Positions 47,427 to 58,871 of a DNA stretch of 64,000 nt are shown here, in pieces. The notes below the pieces were generated by a model, which was given only the letters and a program-made list of their open reading frames with translations, ran no database searches and was not told the DNA's origin. The position numbers and the translations under genes were made by a program. Position 1 is the first letter of the stretch. Each line of letters begins with the position of its first letter. This DNA is from Gautieria morchelliformis (Eukaryota; Basidiomycota; Agaricomycetes; Gomphales; Gomphaceae), in contig WHVA01000146.1 of the NCBI GenBank assembly GCA_015179125.1, positions 124,001 to 188,000 of the forward strand, given 5' to 3'.

Positions 47427-47533
47427 AAGGTTACGGAAGGTGACGGAATGTGACATGTGACAGAATGTGACAGAATGTGACATGTGACAGAAGGTGACAG
47501 AATGTGACATGTGACGGAATGTGACGGAAGGTT
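47427..47533. repeat. Tandem repeat of TGTGACA/GGAATGTGAC units
   Basis: Imperfect 7- to 18-bp units built on GTGACA and GAATGTGAC, repeated about eight times. A perfect copy of TGTGTAGTGGGTATCCTCAG also occurs twice just before it (near 47261 and 47320). Confidence 0.75.
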
Positions 47534-47639
47534 ATGGAAACTGAACGGAAACTCATGGAAGGAAATAGAAACTTGTGGAAGGAAATGCGTGAACCCTGAC
47601 AGGAGGTACTGGTCAGACAGCAGCAGCAGCAGGAAGAAG

Positions 47640-48285
47640 ACAAAATATTGAGGGTTGCCGCTGAGTGGAAGTCTGCACGTTTTGTGATCTCTGGCGACAC
47701 AAACCCAATGCAAAACTTCCCGTTTCCAACCTCCTGGTGGTGGGAAGTGTAAGCCTCGCTCCTTAACATCATACCTCAATTCTTACGTGCAACATATTCT
47801 CTCGACTCAAAGTTTCAGCACACAGGACCACTGCTGGTACGCCATGCCTCTCTAAGTCGGCCGCCTGGACACAGTCAACTGTGTGAGTGGAGATTGAAAT
47901 GAAAATACAGGCTTGCCTGTTCTTTCATAAGCTCAACAAGGGGTGACACAATGAGAATAATTTTCTGATGTGTGGGGTCAACATCTCCAGGCTTCCAGTG
48001 CGCAAAGAGAGGCAGATAAAAAGCAAGTGTTTTCCCCCCTCCAGTAGGTATAGACAGTATACAATCTCTGCCCTCCAAGATAGCGTCGCAGACTTCATAC
48101 TGCCAGTCGTAGATCTCTCGAATGCCGTAGATCATGGCCACCTGATGCGCGATTTGCTTGTGCATGGAATGTCTGAACTCACCGAGGTCTGTGTTGGCAG
48201 TCATGGCTAACCACTGTGCTACAAGTTTCGACAAAGTGGTGTCCGGAAGGAAGCCACGGCACGGACAGGTGCCCATAGCAAGCAT
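47640..48285 (-). pseudogene. RecQ-like helicase, N-terminal fragment
   Basis: Exon 1 holds the Q-motif region (YDWQYEVCDAILEGRD), Walker A (SIPTGGGKTLAFYLP) and motif Ia (ILIVSPLVELMKEQ). A GC-AG intron (47865-47916) joins it to AADLERHGVPAVVLCAETLS, and a GT-AG intron (47734-47786) to GKFCIGFVSPEITKRADF. Similarity then ends in a CAG-rich and tandem-repeat region. Motifs II-VI are missing, so it cannot be an active helicase. RecQ-like genes of this sort are common near repeats in basidiomycetes; that is context only. Confidence 0.75.
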
Positions 48286-48359
48286 AGTGAGACATTGTCA
48301 AATTGAGGTACTAAGACTCTAATTTAGGTGGACCAACACATGAAAATTCTAAGTCCCCA

Positions 48360-48540
48360 TTAAAGAATTCAAGCGGAGATAGTACTCCGCGACGCACATC
48401 ATAAGTTCCTCCAGTCTCTATAGGAAGTAAAACGACTATAGAGACTGGTTCGAGTCTACCTGACCTCAAAGTCACTTGATTATCTACGGTCACCTGACTA
48501 TCACATGACTTTCCTTCGTCACATGATAATCACATGAGCG
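48360..48540. repeat. Second E-box-rich repeat copy
   Basis: Related to 46440-46680. Cores CACTTG, CACCTG, CACATG, CACATG, CACATG at 48473, 48491, 48502, 48520 and 48531. The two copies bracket the AT-hook ORF and the helicase fragment. Confidence 0.6.
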
Positions 48541-48702
48541 TGGGAGTTTCTTACATACTCTTAGCTTTACTGTCACAGAGCTGTGACTTTAACCCAATAT
48601 AGCAATAGAACCTTCCACAGCCTTCCAATAGTTTCCAAACCTTTCCTGAAGCTTCTCTAAGCTTCCACAAGGTTCTTCACAGTAGTAGAAGCCTCTTTGA
48701 TT

Positions 48703-48890
48703 TGTCTGGACATGGCGGAATATGCTAATATCCTTTGAACAGCCGAGTGGACTGGGTTTCGAAATGACTCAGGACTAGAAAATGGCTGGTAACTCTACTC
48801 TCCTTCTGGACTTTTATTCTGGGTACCACCCTTTTGAGCATGGGACTCATTGATGCAGTGCAGAGAGGCCGCGTGAGATTCCCAGGGCAA
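48703..48890 (+). repeat. Copy of repeat 'R' with internal deletion
   Basis: Matches 31343-31092 in reverse and 56.6 kb: TGTCTGGACATGG, CTAATATCCTTTG, TTTTATTCTGGGTACCACCC, then directly GAGCATGGGACT. The middle part of the repeat is missing. Confidence 0.7.
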
Positions 48891-49112
48891 ACACTTATTG
48901 ATGCATGGATCTTGCCAAACGGCAGCCGGCAACAGTTTATAAGCACTGTTGTTCATTTATGGCTGTAAACGCTGAAAAATAATAAAAGTGCACTCTACAT
49001 GTCATTCAATACATGACTATGTTCTTCAACTTCTCAACGAATATACTGTACAACTACATTGACCTTTCAGAGATTGCGAAGGTGCGTACGATCCTCGTAG
49101 AACGAAATCACG

Positions 49113-51151
49113 TTACCAAATTGGCCACTTGCGCAAGCGAGCTAACCTCGCGTCGCTCACTGACGCAGTTTCATGGATTATTTTAGCAATGTGTTCCCTA
49201 GCCGCCTCTTTGGTTATCAAGGAATCCTTCTCACTGCCGAGATAACCAGTCAATCTCTCAATCCATTCTTTCTCCACCTTGTCCGTGGCCTTGACAGCTT
49301 CCAACCATCCAGCAAGGTTCGTGACTTCCACTTCGGGAGGCGACAATTTTTGTCCGCGCTGACGCTGAGAGGACCTGGAAAACCTGTATTTCACAAAGCC
49401 ATGCTCTCGTGGTGAGTTCTTCGAGTAGGTCAAAGTAATTAGGAACATCCATCCATCGGCACAGAGTGCCATCACCCCTGGCAAAGTTCCGAGAGCACGC
49501 TCTGCAAATGGAACACTGGGCGGACGCGGGAGAGAAGTGAAGCAAGCTCGTATGCTGCCATGATCAACTTTAATGGCGTGATGGTCCCCCCAGCTCAAGT
49601 AGTCGAAGATATCGCACATGGAGATCACCACAGCTCGTGGCGACAGGAAGGGTACAGAAGTCCCTGTATAGGCATCCTGCCTGTAAGTACGGCTACGCAA
49701 TCCGAGCGCAAACGTAAATGAAGTCCGAGTAGAGGCTATATCGGTATTCGTGCCCATTTTGCGAAGCTCTTCATCGCACATCATCATATAACCACGATGA
49801 TAGACGGCCAGGAGTTTCGGAAAAGATCCAGAAAAACGAAGTGTACGTACTTCCATGGCAGAGATTCCAGGACAGTCATATATGATGAGACGAGTGAGTT
49901 CGGGAAGGGATGGAAGAAGTTTCGCCAATGTTGCATGGGTGATATGGGGGTTCTTGTCCAGGTTAAGGACTTGAATCTGAGGGAAGTAAGAAGCAACTCG
50001 TATCACCTGCTTCGCAGTGAGGGAATACGGAGAGAGGTCCAGCACTGACTGATCACGCTCTGGATGGTCAGAGAGTGCCGTGGTCATCGCACTCGTGACT
50101 GCATTTGAGAGGCGGTCACGTTTGGCAAGTATGTCCAACAGCCTTACACCTACGCCAGGAAAAGAGATGGCAGCTTCGAGAGCAGCACTGTCTTTTGAAG
50201 TTGCGTGGTGCACTGCTTTTTGGAGGCAAAGCTCAGTCAACGGTGGTATGTCTGGCTCCGTGTCGGCCGACTCAGGCTCTTGTGTGTCTCGCTCGTCTGT
50301 TCCATATCCATCACAAGGCCACGTTTCGTCTAGCATCCAACGTTCAATCACCCTTATGTCCTTGAAGAGGTTGATATGTTTCTCCACATCCTGCTGCACC
50401 TCCTCATTATATCGTTCATTCCCTTCTTCATTCTCTTCCATATAAGGCATGTTTTTCTCGGAGAGGAGAGGGTAGAATGCTCTCACATACGTTTCAGCAG
50501 CCAGAAGAACGTCCCTAGGGACCTCGACCTTCGCATGCTCCAATCCAGCAACTAAAACAAAACAGTATGCTGGTGAAGATGGATCAGTTACGTCAATGAC
50601 GGTTATAGCGTCATTATTTCCTGAGAGGACAGTGTAAACACAGAGTCCCATAACACACAGTGGAGCTTATCTGACGTGCACCGAAACTGCTCCTGTTCGG
50701 ATCGAGAGGACGAGCCGTAAAACCCTCGCAGTATTGGTCTTCCAAACGAATCGCGAGAACCATGGCTAGCATGGATGATATGAACGGCGCTGGTGTCTCA
50801 GGAAGCTCCTGATACTGAGTGGATCCGATGGCTGCGAGCTCAGCTTCGACGATGAGGGCATTGTCTTTATTCTTTACGAGAGTGATGAAATTTGAGCACA
50901 CTGCTAGTGGATCGCGGCGCCACAGATAATTGTGGCGAAACTAGTTCATAAATTAGTGTTTGAGAGGACCAGCTAGCTAGAACTGACAGCTGCGATGCGT
51001 TGATAACGGCTATGGGGTATTTTAGCAATGACAAAAAGTTGATGCTGTTCCATGGCTGTAGGACACGAAATTTGAAAGCACTAGACTGAGGGGTGGGAAA
51101 CGGTGAGGCTCTCATTGGGTCAACATTTGCGACGTAAACAATCGCGTCCAT
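49113..51151 (-). CDS. Leucine-rich-repeat protein
   Basis: Three exons or more. The first begins at ATG 51151 (MDAIVYVANVDPMRAS); the middle (near 50900-50720) holds FITLVKNKDNALIVEAELA; the long last exon (50651-49113) stays open for 512 codons. It contains an acidic segment (YMEENEEGNERYNEE) and two or more LRR units (FPQIQVLNLDKNPHITHATL; LPELTRLIIYDCPGISA), then a region of unknown fold ending in LRKWPIW. Splice sites between exons 2 and 3 are not certain. Many such LRR proteins of unknown function occur in mushroom genomes. No signal peptide was seen. Confidence 0.7.
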
Positions 51152-52996
51152 GTCTCAAACCGCCGACGTGACTGTCACCTCTGTGACTCACCCACCCTCA
51201 GGACGCCTCTGGAAATCAAGGCAGCAGCGAAAGCAAAACCGACAGTGACTCATATTTATGTTGTCCTTGTGGGTTGGTGCAGGTTCTGCGACGGATGAGC
51301 CGGGGGCCGACGCGAGCAACGCCGTACCCGCGCGGCGGGAGGCACTCCGGATGTTCCCCCCGGCCAACCGCCTCCCAGTCTCCCACGGCTTGTTACCCTC
51401 GCCCTCCCGCTTTCGTTGCTGTACGAGGGAAACACCAACAGCAGTGCCACAGCCACAATAAATATGTCCCGCGCCCCCGCGCCCACCCCCTTTACACTCC
51501 CCGTGCCAGCAGTGGTAAGCGACTCCGCCCCCCCGGCCAACCGCCTCCCAGTCTCCCAGGGTTACAACCGACACGAGCAAAGCCGTATCCGCGCGGAACG
51601 ATGCAGGAGACCGAGGCTGCGCACGCGTGGGACGGGAGCGCGGGTGCGCCCTCTGTTGATATGCGTGACGAAACACCCGAGCCGAACAACGATCCCGAGA
51701 ACCCAGAGCCCCAGCGCCTAGGCCAGACGCAGATCTAGCACCTGCCGTGTCCCAGGCCCCGAAAAGCCGCGCTCGCGACGTGCCAAGGGTTGCACGCCCC
51801 AGCAGTTCGAAGGGTCGGGTTCCAACTCCCCTGTGAGTGCTATTCCTCCATGAACGCACATTGGGACTTGGGTTGGCTGCGGATCAGAGCGTGGATAAGA
51901 CCGTAGCGGGCTGTCAGCAGAGGGAGCATCATATTGCTGACAGCCCGCCACGGTCTTATCCACACTCTGATTCCCATGGACCCTGTCTATGGGACTAGTG
52001 CAGGTCGTTGATTTGTGTGATTTACAAGCCACAATTGAGTACCGGCCCCAAATCGGCACTTAGAACAGAGTGGCCACCAGGCAGGAACGTGCCTTACGCA
52101 TCCTGTGCGCCGACGACGACTCCGAGACCAAAGAAACAGACGGCTACGTTGCGTTGCTGCACGCAGATAAAAGAATATAGTATACCAGTGAGATACATCA
52201 TGTTTTCTCGGGGATGCTCGACCGAGCAGCTAATCAAATCCGGTAGTTTGGTCGAAATACAAAAGGCACCCACATACTGTCATTGACTCGTTCCTGCCTC
52301 TTGGAGCACTGTCTTAACAAAAATTCAAGAAAGTTTAAGTATCTGTTCTGTTAGTAATACCGAAGCTTAGTCAACCATGGAACCGGATGCGCAGCTTCGT
52401 TTCCCAGCGATGACATCAGCCGAAACTATTCAATTTGCGATCTCTCTACACGAAAGCTTGAAGCCATTGCTCCAAGGCTTTCGTCATCCCTCGATTAGTC
52501 TATGACCTCACCTTACTCCCGTCTTCGTCGTTGTCCTTGACGACGAGCACGAGTGCCAATCTGAGCCCTAGATTTATATTCTGCTCGACGAGTACATATC
52601 TTTACTATTTTTTTTTTTTTTTCATATTTTTTTTCATGGACTTCTACAGTGAAGCCGTGGTCGTCTTTGTCGACGGAGCGCGTGTGACTATATGTTGAAG
52701 CCGAGGCGTGAAGCTTGTCCCAGGTACCACATGGCTCATAGCTGAAACTAAGGATTGGATCCTGTTCGAGGGAAGGTGTCGCGGAATAGACTCAACACGA
52801 CACACGACCTAGGTGGTGGTTTCGGACGTCCAAATATGTCTGGTCGGGATCTGACTGAGTTTCAAACGTACTACGGACAAGATGGCCGACCCTACTTAAT
52901 CACGTCGGTTCCGTCAAGCAGATAAGTATAAGTCCAAGTGTACCGCGACACTGTTGAGGGGGAATACCGCACTCAGGACAGCACACCTACAGCGAC
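51152..52996. other. Intergenic, GC-rich then T-rich; hairpin
   Basis: 51250-51720 is GC-rich with open frames on both strands and an imperfect direct repeat (CCGGCCAACCGCCTCCCAGT near 51357 and 51533). A long hairpin lies at 51883-51971. A T tract lies near 52602-52634. The last 90 bp match the P450 fragment's upstream region at 37.6 kb. I see no convincing gene. Confidence 0.5.
51883..51971. other. Long near-perfect hairpin (37-bp stem)
   Basis: 51883-51919 pairs with 51935-51971 with two mismatches around a 15-base loop. No TSD is apparent. It could be a fold-back remnant or a small-RNA precursor. Confidence 0.8.
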
Positions 52997-55382
52997 ATGA
53001 TTCTCTCCTTCGGCCTGCCACTGTTTCTATTTAGTGTCCTGTTGCGTGCCATTATTCGCCGATACCTCAGTCGCTCGATCTCACATCTTCCTGGGCCAGC
53101 CCCTGGCCCTTGGCTCGTCGGTGATGTCAAGATATATCTACAGCAAATGGAACTTTCACTTACTTATATAAACAGGAAACCTCCCTGAGCTACTTCGACC
53201 CGACAACGCTGCAGAGGCCGAATTTGCATGGACCAAGAAGTATGGGACTGCTATGAAGATCAAGGGGGCGTTTGGGGTGTGTCCTTGTGTTTCTGCCAAT
53301 AGACATTTCTACCTGATAGTGGCGAGTGCAGGTAGATGTACTTTTTACAGCGGACCTAAAGGTACCAGAACCCCATATTCCATCATTTCAGTCTTCCTGA
53401 GCATGATGCCAGGCCATTCAATACATCCTTAATACCGCCGGGTACAACTTTCCTAGAAACCCGCAATCAATCGCTACAGCAAAGCTGGTTTTGGGCCCAG
53501 GCATGCTATTTGCTCAGGGTCCTCTCCTTCTACTTGCTGTTTGCTCCAACCGGCTTATACCTATCGTTTACGTAGGTGCTCAACACGCCAGGCACAGAAA
53601 GATCATGAATCCTGCTTTCTCTTACAGTTCCTTGCGGCTCTTTCTACCCATATTCCATAATACCTCGGAAAAGGTTCACGAAGGGATCTCTAGATGCAAT
53701 CTCTACTCATCGTATGTCTCTAGACTGTCGCTAAATGGAAGGACGCTGTGGCACAAAGCGGCGGCCTATCAACAGTGATCGACATCCCGTCGTGGTTAGC
53801 TCGCACTACTTTAGACGCCATCGGACGAGGTTATTCCTTTCCGGTCCAACGGTACTGAGTTTTGCTGATTCATTACAGCCGCTTTCGATCACGATTTTGG
53901 AGCCATAGATGAACATGAAGACGAGCTCTCGATCGTCTATAAAAATATCTTGTAAACAGAGCCTATCCTTGGAGGTTTCTCCATTAATTTCTGTGGTTTA
54001 GTGCCGACTCGTTCTTCAAACGCTCCGACTTCGCGATCGCATTTGAAGCGCTCTGGGGTTATATACCTCTTTGGGCGGTGCCGGCCATACGACTGCTACC
54101 GACCAAGCAGCTCAGAAGGTTACGAAGGTATACAAAGGTTACGCACCGCATAGCCAAAGGTATCGTGCAGGCGCAAACAGAGTCATATTCGAGCGGCAAG
54201 GAATGCGGAAAGGATGTTATGAGCATTCTCAGTACGTGTCAAGTGCCCTTGTTAATGGTATCGAATCAGAACAAGTCCTAGTCAGGGCCAATCTGTCAGA
54301 AGATCCGAAATCGAAGTTGAGCAGGACCGAGGTAATAGCACAATTGAAGTTGGTTTCCATCGCAATGCCAGAGAACGCATTCCCTGACGATTTGATTAGA
54401 ACACTGATGATTGCAGGCCAGGAAACTACTGCGTCGACGCTAAGTTGGGCGTTCTACGAACTCTCACGGCACCCCGGGTTTCAGAGTCGTGTACGGGAGG
54501 AGATTAAGACCACTCGCGCCCAGGCAGCACAAAGGGGCAACGGGGAACTTACCATCGCTGACCTGGACTCTATGCAATGTCTGCATTCTGTCATAAAGGT
54601 GGATGGTTTACATGTCATTTGAGCTAATACTAATCCCCGATGCAAAAGGAAACACTGAGGTATCACCCGATTACAACATTATTGTCGCGTGTGGCGGGTC
54701 GCGAGGATATCATTCCGCTTTCGGCCCCACAGACAACGAAGACGGGTGAGGCCGTTACCAGCATCCCTGTGAGTAAGGGACAACGGGTATCGATTTCCAT
54801 CGGGGCTTATAACAGGCGAGTTCAATGTCTGCATATGCAGTGTCATAATAATAATAGCACATAAGGCTGCCATCAGTCTGGGGTGATGACGCCGACGTGT
54901 GGAGGCCTGAGCGTTTCCTGGAAGGTGTCCATGCCGAGCAGCAGACAGGGCTTGGTATGATAGCTAACCTGTGAGGTACCTATTCCGTGCACGCATTGCG
55001 GCTAACTCTACTCATGCAGCGCGACGTTCAGCAGCGGAATACGTAATTGCATAGGGTGCGTGCTCTGGATTGTGTACCATTCCGTGAAATAATGGCGCGT
55101 TCCAGATGGCGCTTTGCGTATGATTGTTATTTTTTGAAGGTTCTTCGTTGTCAACGTTTTACAGATTGCTTGAGATGCAGACAATGCTCATTGAGTTTCT
55201 TGAAAACTTTGAGTTCTCCCCGGCCCCAGGAAATCCCGAGATAATCAGAAGTGCGGCTATGGTTATGAATCCCATGTGCGTTCGTTCGACAAGTGTCATG
55301 CAATGCGAATGACTTTTTATTTAGGGTCAAGGGACAGCCTGGCCGCGCTCAGTTGCCGCTCACAATAACAGCGCTGAGGTGA
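52997..55382 (+). CDS. Cytochrome P450 monooxygenase
   Basis: Haem-thiolate oxygenase, probably ER-anchored. ATG 52997 begins a hydrophobic anchor (FGLPLFLFSVLL) and a Pro-rich hinge (LPGPAPGPWLVG). Fifteen exons can be placed (52997-53120, 53176-53331, 53402-53518, 53576-53673, 53724-53829, 53879-53951, 54002-54231, 54276-54348, 54400-54598, 54649-54815, 54866-54970, 55020-55055, 55106-55117, 55165-55275, 55325-55382); they total 1665 nt, in frame, 554 residues. Motifs: C-helix HARHRK, I-helix AGQETT, K-helix ETLR, WRPERF, haem loop FSSGIRNCIG (Cys at 55048). One intron (54816-54865) is GC-AG. With this model exon 3 begins with an in-frame TGA (CGA in the 38.8-kb copy). A different splicing (exon 53320-53331, then 53413) avoids it, so function is uncertain. 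Confidence 0.88.
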
Positions 55383-56362
55383 GAAGCTCAGAGTCACGCC
55401 TGCCTTGATGGAGTCCTCATATCATGACGAATCGCTTTCTCATTACCGGTATCGATTCGCGATGTTCCTTATACTTTGTTGAATTTACTTCCTTCCCGGG
55501 TTGTGATTTGTCAATCATATTGAGTACTGTTGAGAATCAATCGACTGCCAGTTAGGAGCACAGTGCCCGTGACGTCTGCAGTCGACCACGACTCATGGGG
55601 CAGTCTCTGATGACCGAGTCTTGCATGGTCCCAACGGAATGGATGGAATGATATCATGCTGGAATAGTTAAGAGTCCCAAATATCAGGTAGCTCCCATGC
55701 GGCCTGCGTCAGTTCTGCATAAAAATGAGTTTAAAAATATATATATTTTCAGAGAGTTGTGGTACCTGTGGCCTGGCAAGAAGAAATCTGAGGAGTGCTG
55801 AGGAATATGGCATATACGAGGACTGGTCACTGCGGAGAATGTACAATCGATCCAACTTCCCCCAGGGTGTGAGGCTCAGGCGCTCGGGTATATCATGGGG
55901 AAAACACACCACAAAATGCTAAACGCTGCCATTTCCTCCTACACCAAGCACGGGCATAAGCTTTTACAGCGCTTTGCATAACCAGTAAACTCAAGATCAG
56001 TGAAATATTGTAAGAGGGTGTTAGAGTGGACCTTGAAACGACCTACAGTAATGGTGGACTGGATAACCAGTCAGAACCAAGTGCATGAGGTCAGGGGGGG
56101 TTCTCTGCCGTACATGTATATGTACTCTTAGGACGCTGGTGTACGTTGGCAGTCGGCCGTATTGAACTTCCCTTATAGACCTGTGATGCCGGTTCCTTAC
56201 ACCCGCCCTCCTGTTCGCTGTTCGACGCAGACGAACAGAAAGAACGCTGAGAGTGGACGAGGATAGGAAAACGAAAAGATACTTTGAAACCCTGTACCTT
56301 CGAAAAAGGCTGGTAAAGTATATCAAGTGCCTGGCACATTGGTGCCGTCAAGTGAAAAAAAA
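55383..56362. other. No gene seen
   Basis: Short frames only. TACAGCGCTTTGCATAACC near 55976 resembles the tip of the MITE at 14228, but no partner end was found. Confidence 0.5.
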
Positions 56363-56577
56363 AGTACTTAGGTGCGTGACGCATTGGTGTCGTCGAAGGG
56401 TCTTTAGTAATCTTCAACAGATAAGGGTACGTCGGTCAGGACACTGTCCGGACCTACCCTTTTCTGTTGAAGCCTATCGAACGTCTTCCCGGACAGTGTC
56501 CTGACCGACCTACCCTTCTCTGCTGAAGCTTATTGAAGATCCTTCGACGACACCAATGTGTCATGCACCTGAGTGCT
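56363..56577. mobile_element. Fold-back element with 88-bp arms
   Basis: The left arm, about 56364-56451, and the right arm, about 56489-56576, are inverted copies with scattered mismatches, around a loop of about 37 bases. The inner ends hold the palindrome GGACACTGTCC. It abuts repeat R at about 56578. No clear TSD. Confidence 0.75.
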
Positions 56578-57445
56578 CCTTTGTACAGCTACAGGGCCTG
56601 GGTTTCGACATGACTCATGGCTAGAAAATGGCTGGATACTCAACTCACCCTCAGAACTTTTATTCTGGGTCCCACCCTGGTCTCAGTTAGGTTTGTGTTG
56701 GCCAGAAAATACCACTGTCATTGGGATGGGGTACACAAAGCTTGATCTCAGCTAGTGATGGGCAGGGCCCGGCTCGGCCCCAAAGCCCGGGCTTGGGCCC
56801 GGCCTGCTCGGGCTCGGGCTTCCTGAGCCAGGCCCTCATCAGCAGGCCCGGCTCGGCTCGGGCTAAGCCCGGCTTGGGCCGCGGCCTGTTGGTGGGGAAC
56901 TAGACATGTGTTGCACCTCCAACAACAGCACCACCACCCGCCGCCGCCGCCGCTGGCACGGCCAAACAAGCATGCCCATCCCCCCCACCCCCCCTCCACG
57001 CACCTGCAGCCCCATACGCACGCGCACACGCAGCCGCATGTGCACGTCCACCCCCACGCAGACGCCCGCACGCACCCGCACACCCACGCGGAGGAGCAAG
57101 GCCCGTACCGCGCTGCTCTCGCTGCAGGGTACAGGTGAAGGAAGGAGACGGCGGGGGTGGGGGCGGGATTTTCAAGGCGCTGGCGGGATGGTGGGGCGGA
57201 AGGAGGAGAAGCGCCGGGGGGCAGCGGTGCCGTCGGGCGCCTACGAGGCCGCGGCTTCAGCGCCCGGCTCAGGCTTGTCAAAACTCGAGCCAGGCCCGGA
57301 AGCCCGGCGGGTCAACGGCTTGGGCCTGGCCCGGCTCGGGCTTTCGGGGGCTCGGCTCGGGCTAAGCCGCGGCCTGGGCCGGGCCGTGCCCATCACTAAT
57401 CTCAGCCGGTTTGAGCATGGGACTTCAGGATGCAGTGCAGAGTTT
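56578..57445 (+). repeat. Copy of repeat 'R' split by a hAT-type element
   Basis: 56578-56752 and 57399-57445 together match the repeat at 31343-31092. The interruption is the element at 56753-57398. Confidence 0.8.
56753..57398. mobile_element. Non-autonomous hAT-type element, 8-bp TSD
   Basis: Ends TAGTGATGGGCA, with GGCCCGGC following after one mismatch (21 of 22 terminal bases inverted-repeat). The perfect 8-bp duplication ATCTCAGC lies at 56745-56752 and 57399-57406; 8-bp TSDs are the hallmark of hAT. Both subterminal regions are packed with GGCTCGGGC / GCCCGG motifs, and the centre codes nothing convincing. Open frames in it reflect GC content. Confidence 0.92.
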
Positions 57446-57455
57446 TGGATTAAGA

Positions 57456-58496
57456 TGTTAAATGATGCCTTTAGTAAACAAGTTCTATTGCTTAGCGGTT
57501 GGGACCGCTATGTTCGTCCCTCCTCTGTGTGCTGACTAAGCCCCTTGAGATGCGTCCGACACTGATGGATGGAGGTCACGTGACTGTGTCGACAGGAAAA
57601 TGGTGTTGATCTAAAGAACAACTAAATCAAAAGAGTTCGCTTTTGAGGTAGTCTAGAGTAAGCAGTAATAGTGAACTCTCAACGAAGAATTGGAGTAAAC
57701 TATCAAGATTTAAGTTCTGTAGCTATCAAACAAGACTACAGTGATTATAGGGGGTGAAACAGTTGATTCTGGATGATTTCGTTCATACATTTGTAGTAGC
57801 TATTTATACTATATTAGTGGTAACTACTGGTGTTCAAGATAGTGAGCACATGGGTCGAAAAACTACTTGTAACTAAAGGGGTGACTAATTATAGTCATAA
57901 AATCATGGGGGTGATGGAGATAGTATCAGGGTTATTTAAACTTTGGAATAGAGTCTTGTACTTAGCATACAAAGCCCCTGTCCACATGGTGTCAAGATAA
58001 TAATCAGCTGGTCGTGTCATGGAGTCCAATAGAGAACGGAAATCAAATCTGCCCTGCCTAGCATAAATGCTAGGCTTCGTGATGGGGCCGCTGTCTCTGT
58101 GCCTCTTCTGTGGGGCAGCTAATTGAGTACATGTATTGTGGATGACATTCTCAAGTCACTCCACAATGCTCCAGTGCAGTCTGCATCTCTCTGCGGCGTT
58201 TGATGCCCGCACCTCCTTGGTGCCTGTGGCTTGGCGCCTGTTGACGTCATGGCCGATGCCATCAGTCGATAGGCGCGCTGTCTCTGATTGGCCGCATGTG
58301 GTCGATGCCCGTATCCCTGTATCTTATCTAATCTGTAGATAAGATAGCTATTCATGATGTCGTGTGTCTGTCGTCTGTGCCGATGTCCGTCGTAAGTGTC
58401 GTTCCTATTTCTTTTTAAACTTTTTTCTTTGTTTTCTTTTATTAGTTCCTTTGTACATAGATGACTTGAAATAGAATAGTTGCGTCTATCATAACA
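57456..58496 (-). repeat. LTR (TGTTATGATAG type), minus strand
   Basis: The minus strand starts TGTTATGATAGACGC at 58496 and ends at 57456. It is the sister of 4980-6517 and carries the TATAAATAG box. A G-rich tract (GTGGGGGTG) lies directly before its start, as expected of a 3' LTR after a polypurine tract. No matching TSD was found, so it is probably the remnant of a longer element. Confidence 0.8.
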
Positions 58497-58871
58497 CACC
58501 CCCACATGTGTGATCCCATGATGTGCATCATCTAGAAGTGTAACTATTCTGTGAAGTTTGGGAAGGTTTATGTGCACAAAGTGCTTGATCTTATCAAGCA
58601 CTTGGTGACGGACACCTTTGGTGGCAGTGGTACTTGACCCCTCAGGCTGAATAGGAAAACATAAATATATACCATTTAGATCGTTAGCCCAATTTGTCTT
58701 ACTCACTTCATCTGTCTTTTTGGTATGGGAGTCACCGTCCGATTCTGAGCTGTCAATGTGAGACTCAGGTGGTTTGTGTGACTCACTATCATCGTCCTCC
58801 ATGATTTGCAATAACCAGGTGTTGGTGTGATTAGAAAGAGGGCACGGTGGGGTGTTGCTCAGCCGCTCCAT
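58497..58871 (-). pseudogene. Internal end of the element next to the LTR
   Basis: An open frame starting MERLSNTPPCPLSN runs toward the LTR at 58496 and on into it. It is acidic and Ser-rich (DDDSESHKPPESH), then IKHFVHINLPKLHRIV. I do not recognise it. It is probably the 3' end of that element's last ORF. Confidence 0.35.

Noticed and set aside
47427..47533. Regularly spaced short repeats, considered as a CRISPR array
   Set aside because: Units are 7-18 bp, not separated by unique spacers, in a eukaryotic context with no cas genes.
51188..51859. A 223-codon minus-strand frame
   Set aside because: Gly/Arg-rich, GC-rich sequence with open frames on both strands and an internal direct repeat; no ordered domain.
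55970..55998. TACAGCGCTTTGCA, considered as a second MITE copy
   Set aside because: Only one short tip; no inverted partner or TA-flanked end nearby.
56748..57535. Several long overlapping frames rich in Pro, Arg and Gly
   Set aside because: They lie in the hAT-type element and follow its GC-rich repeats.
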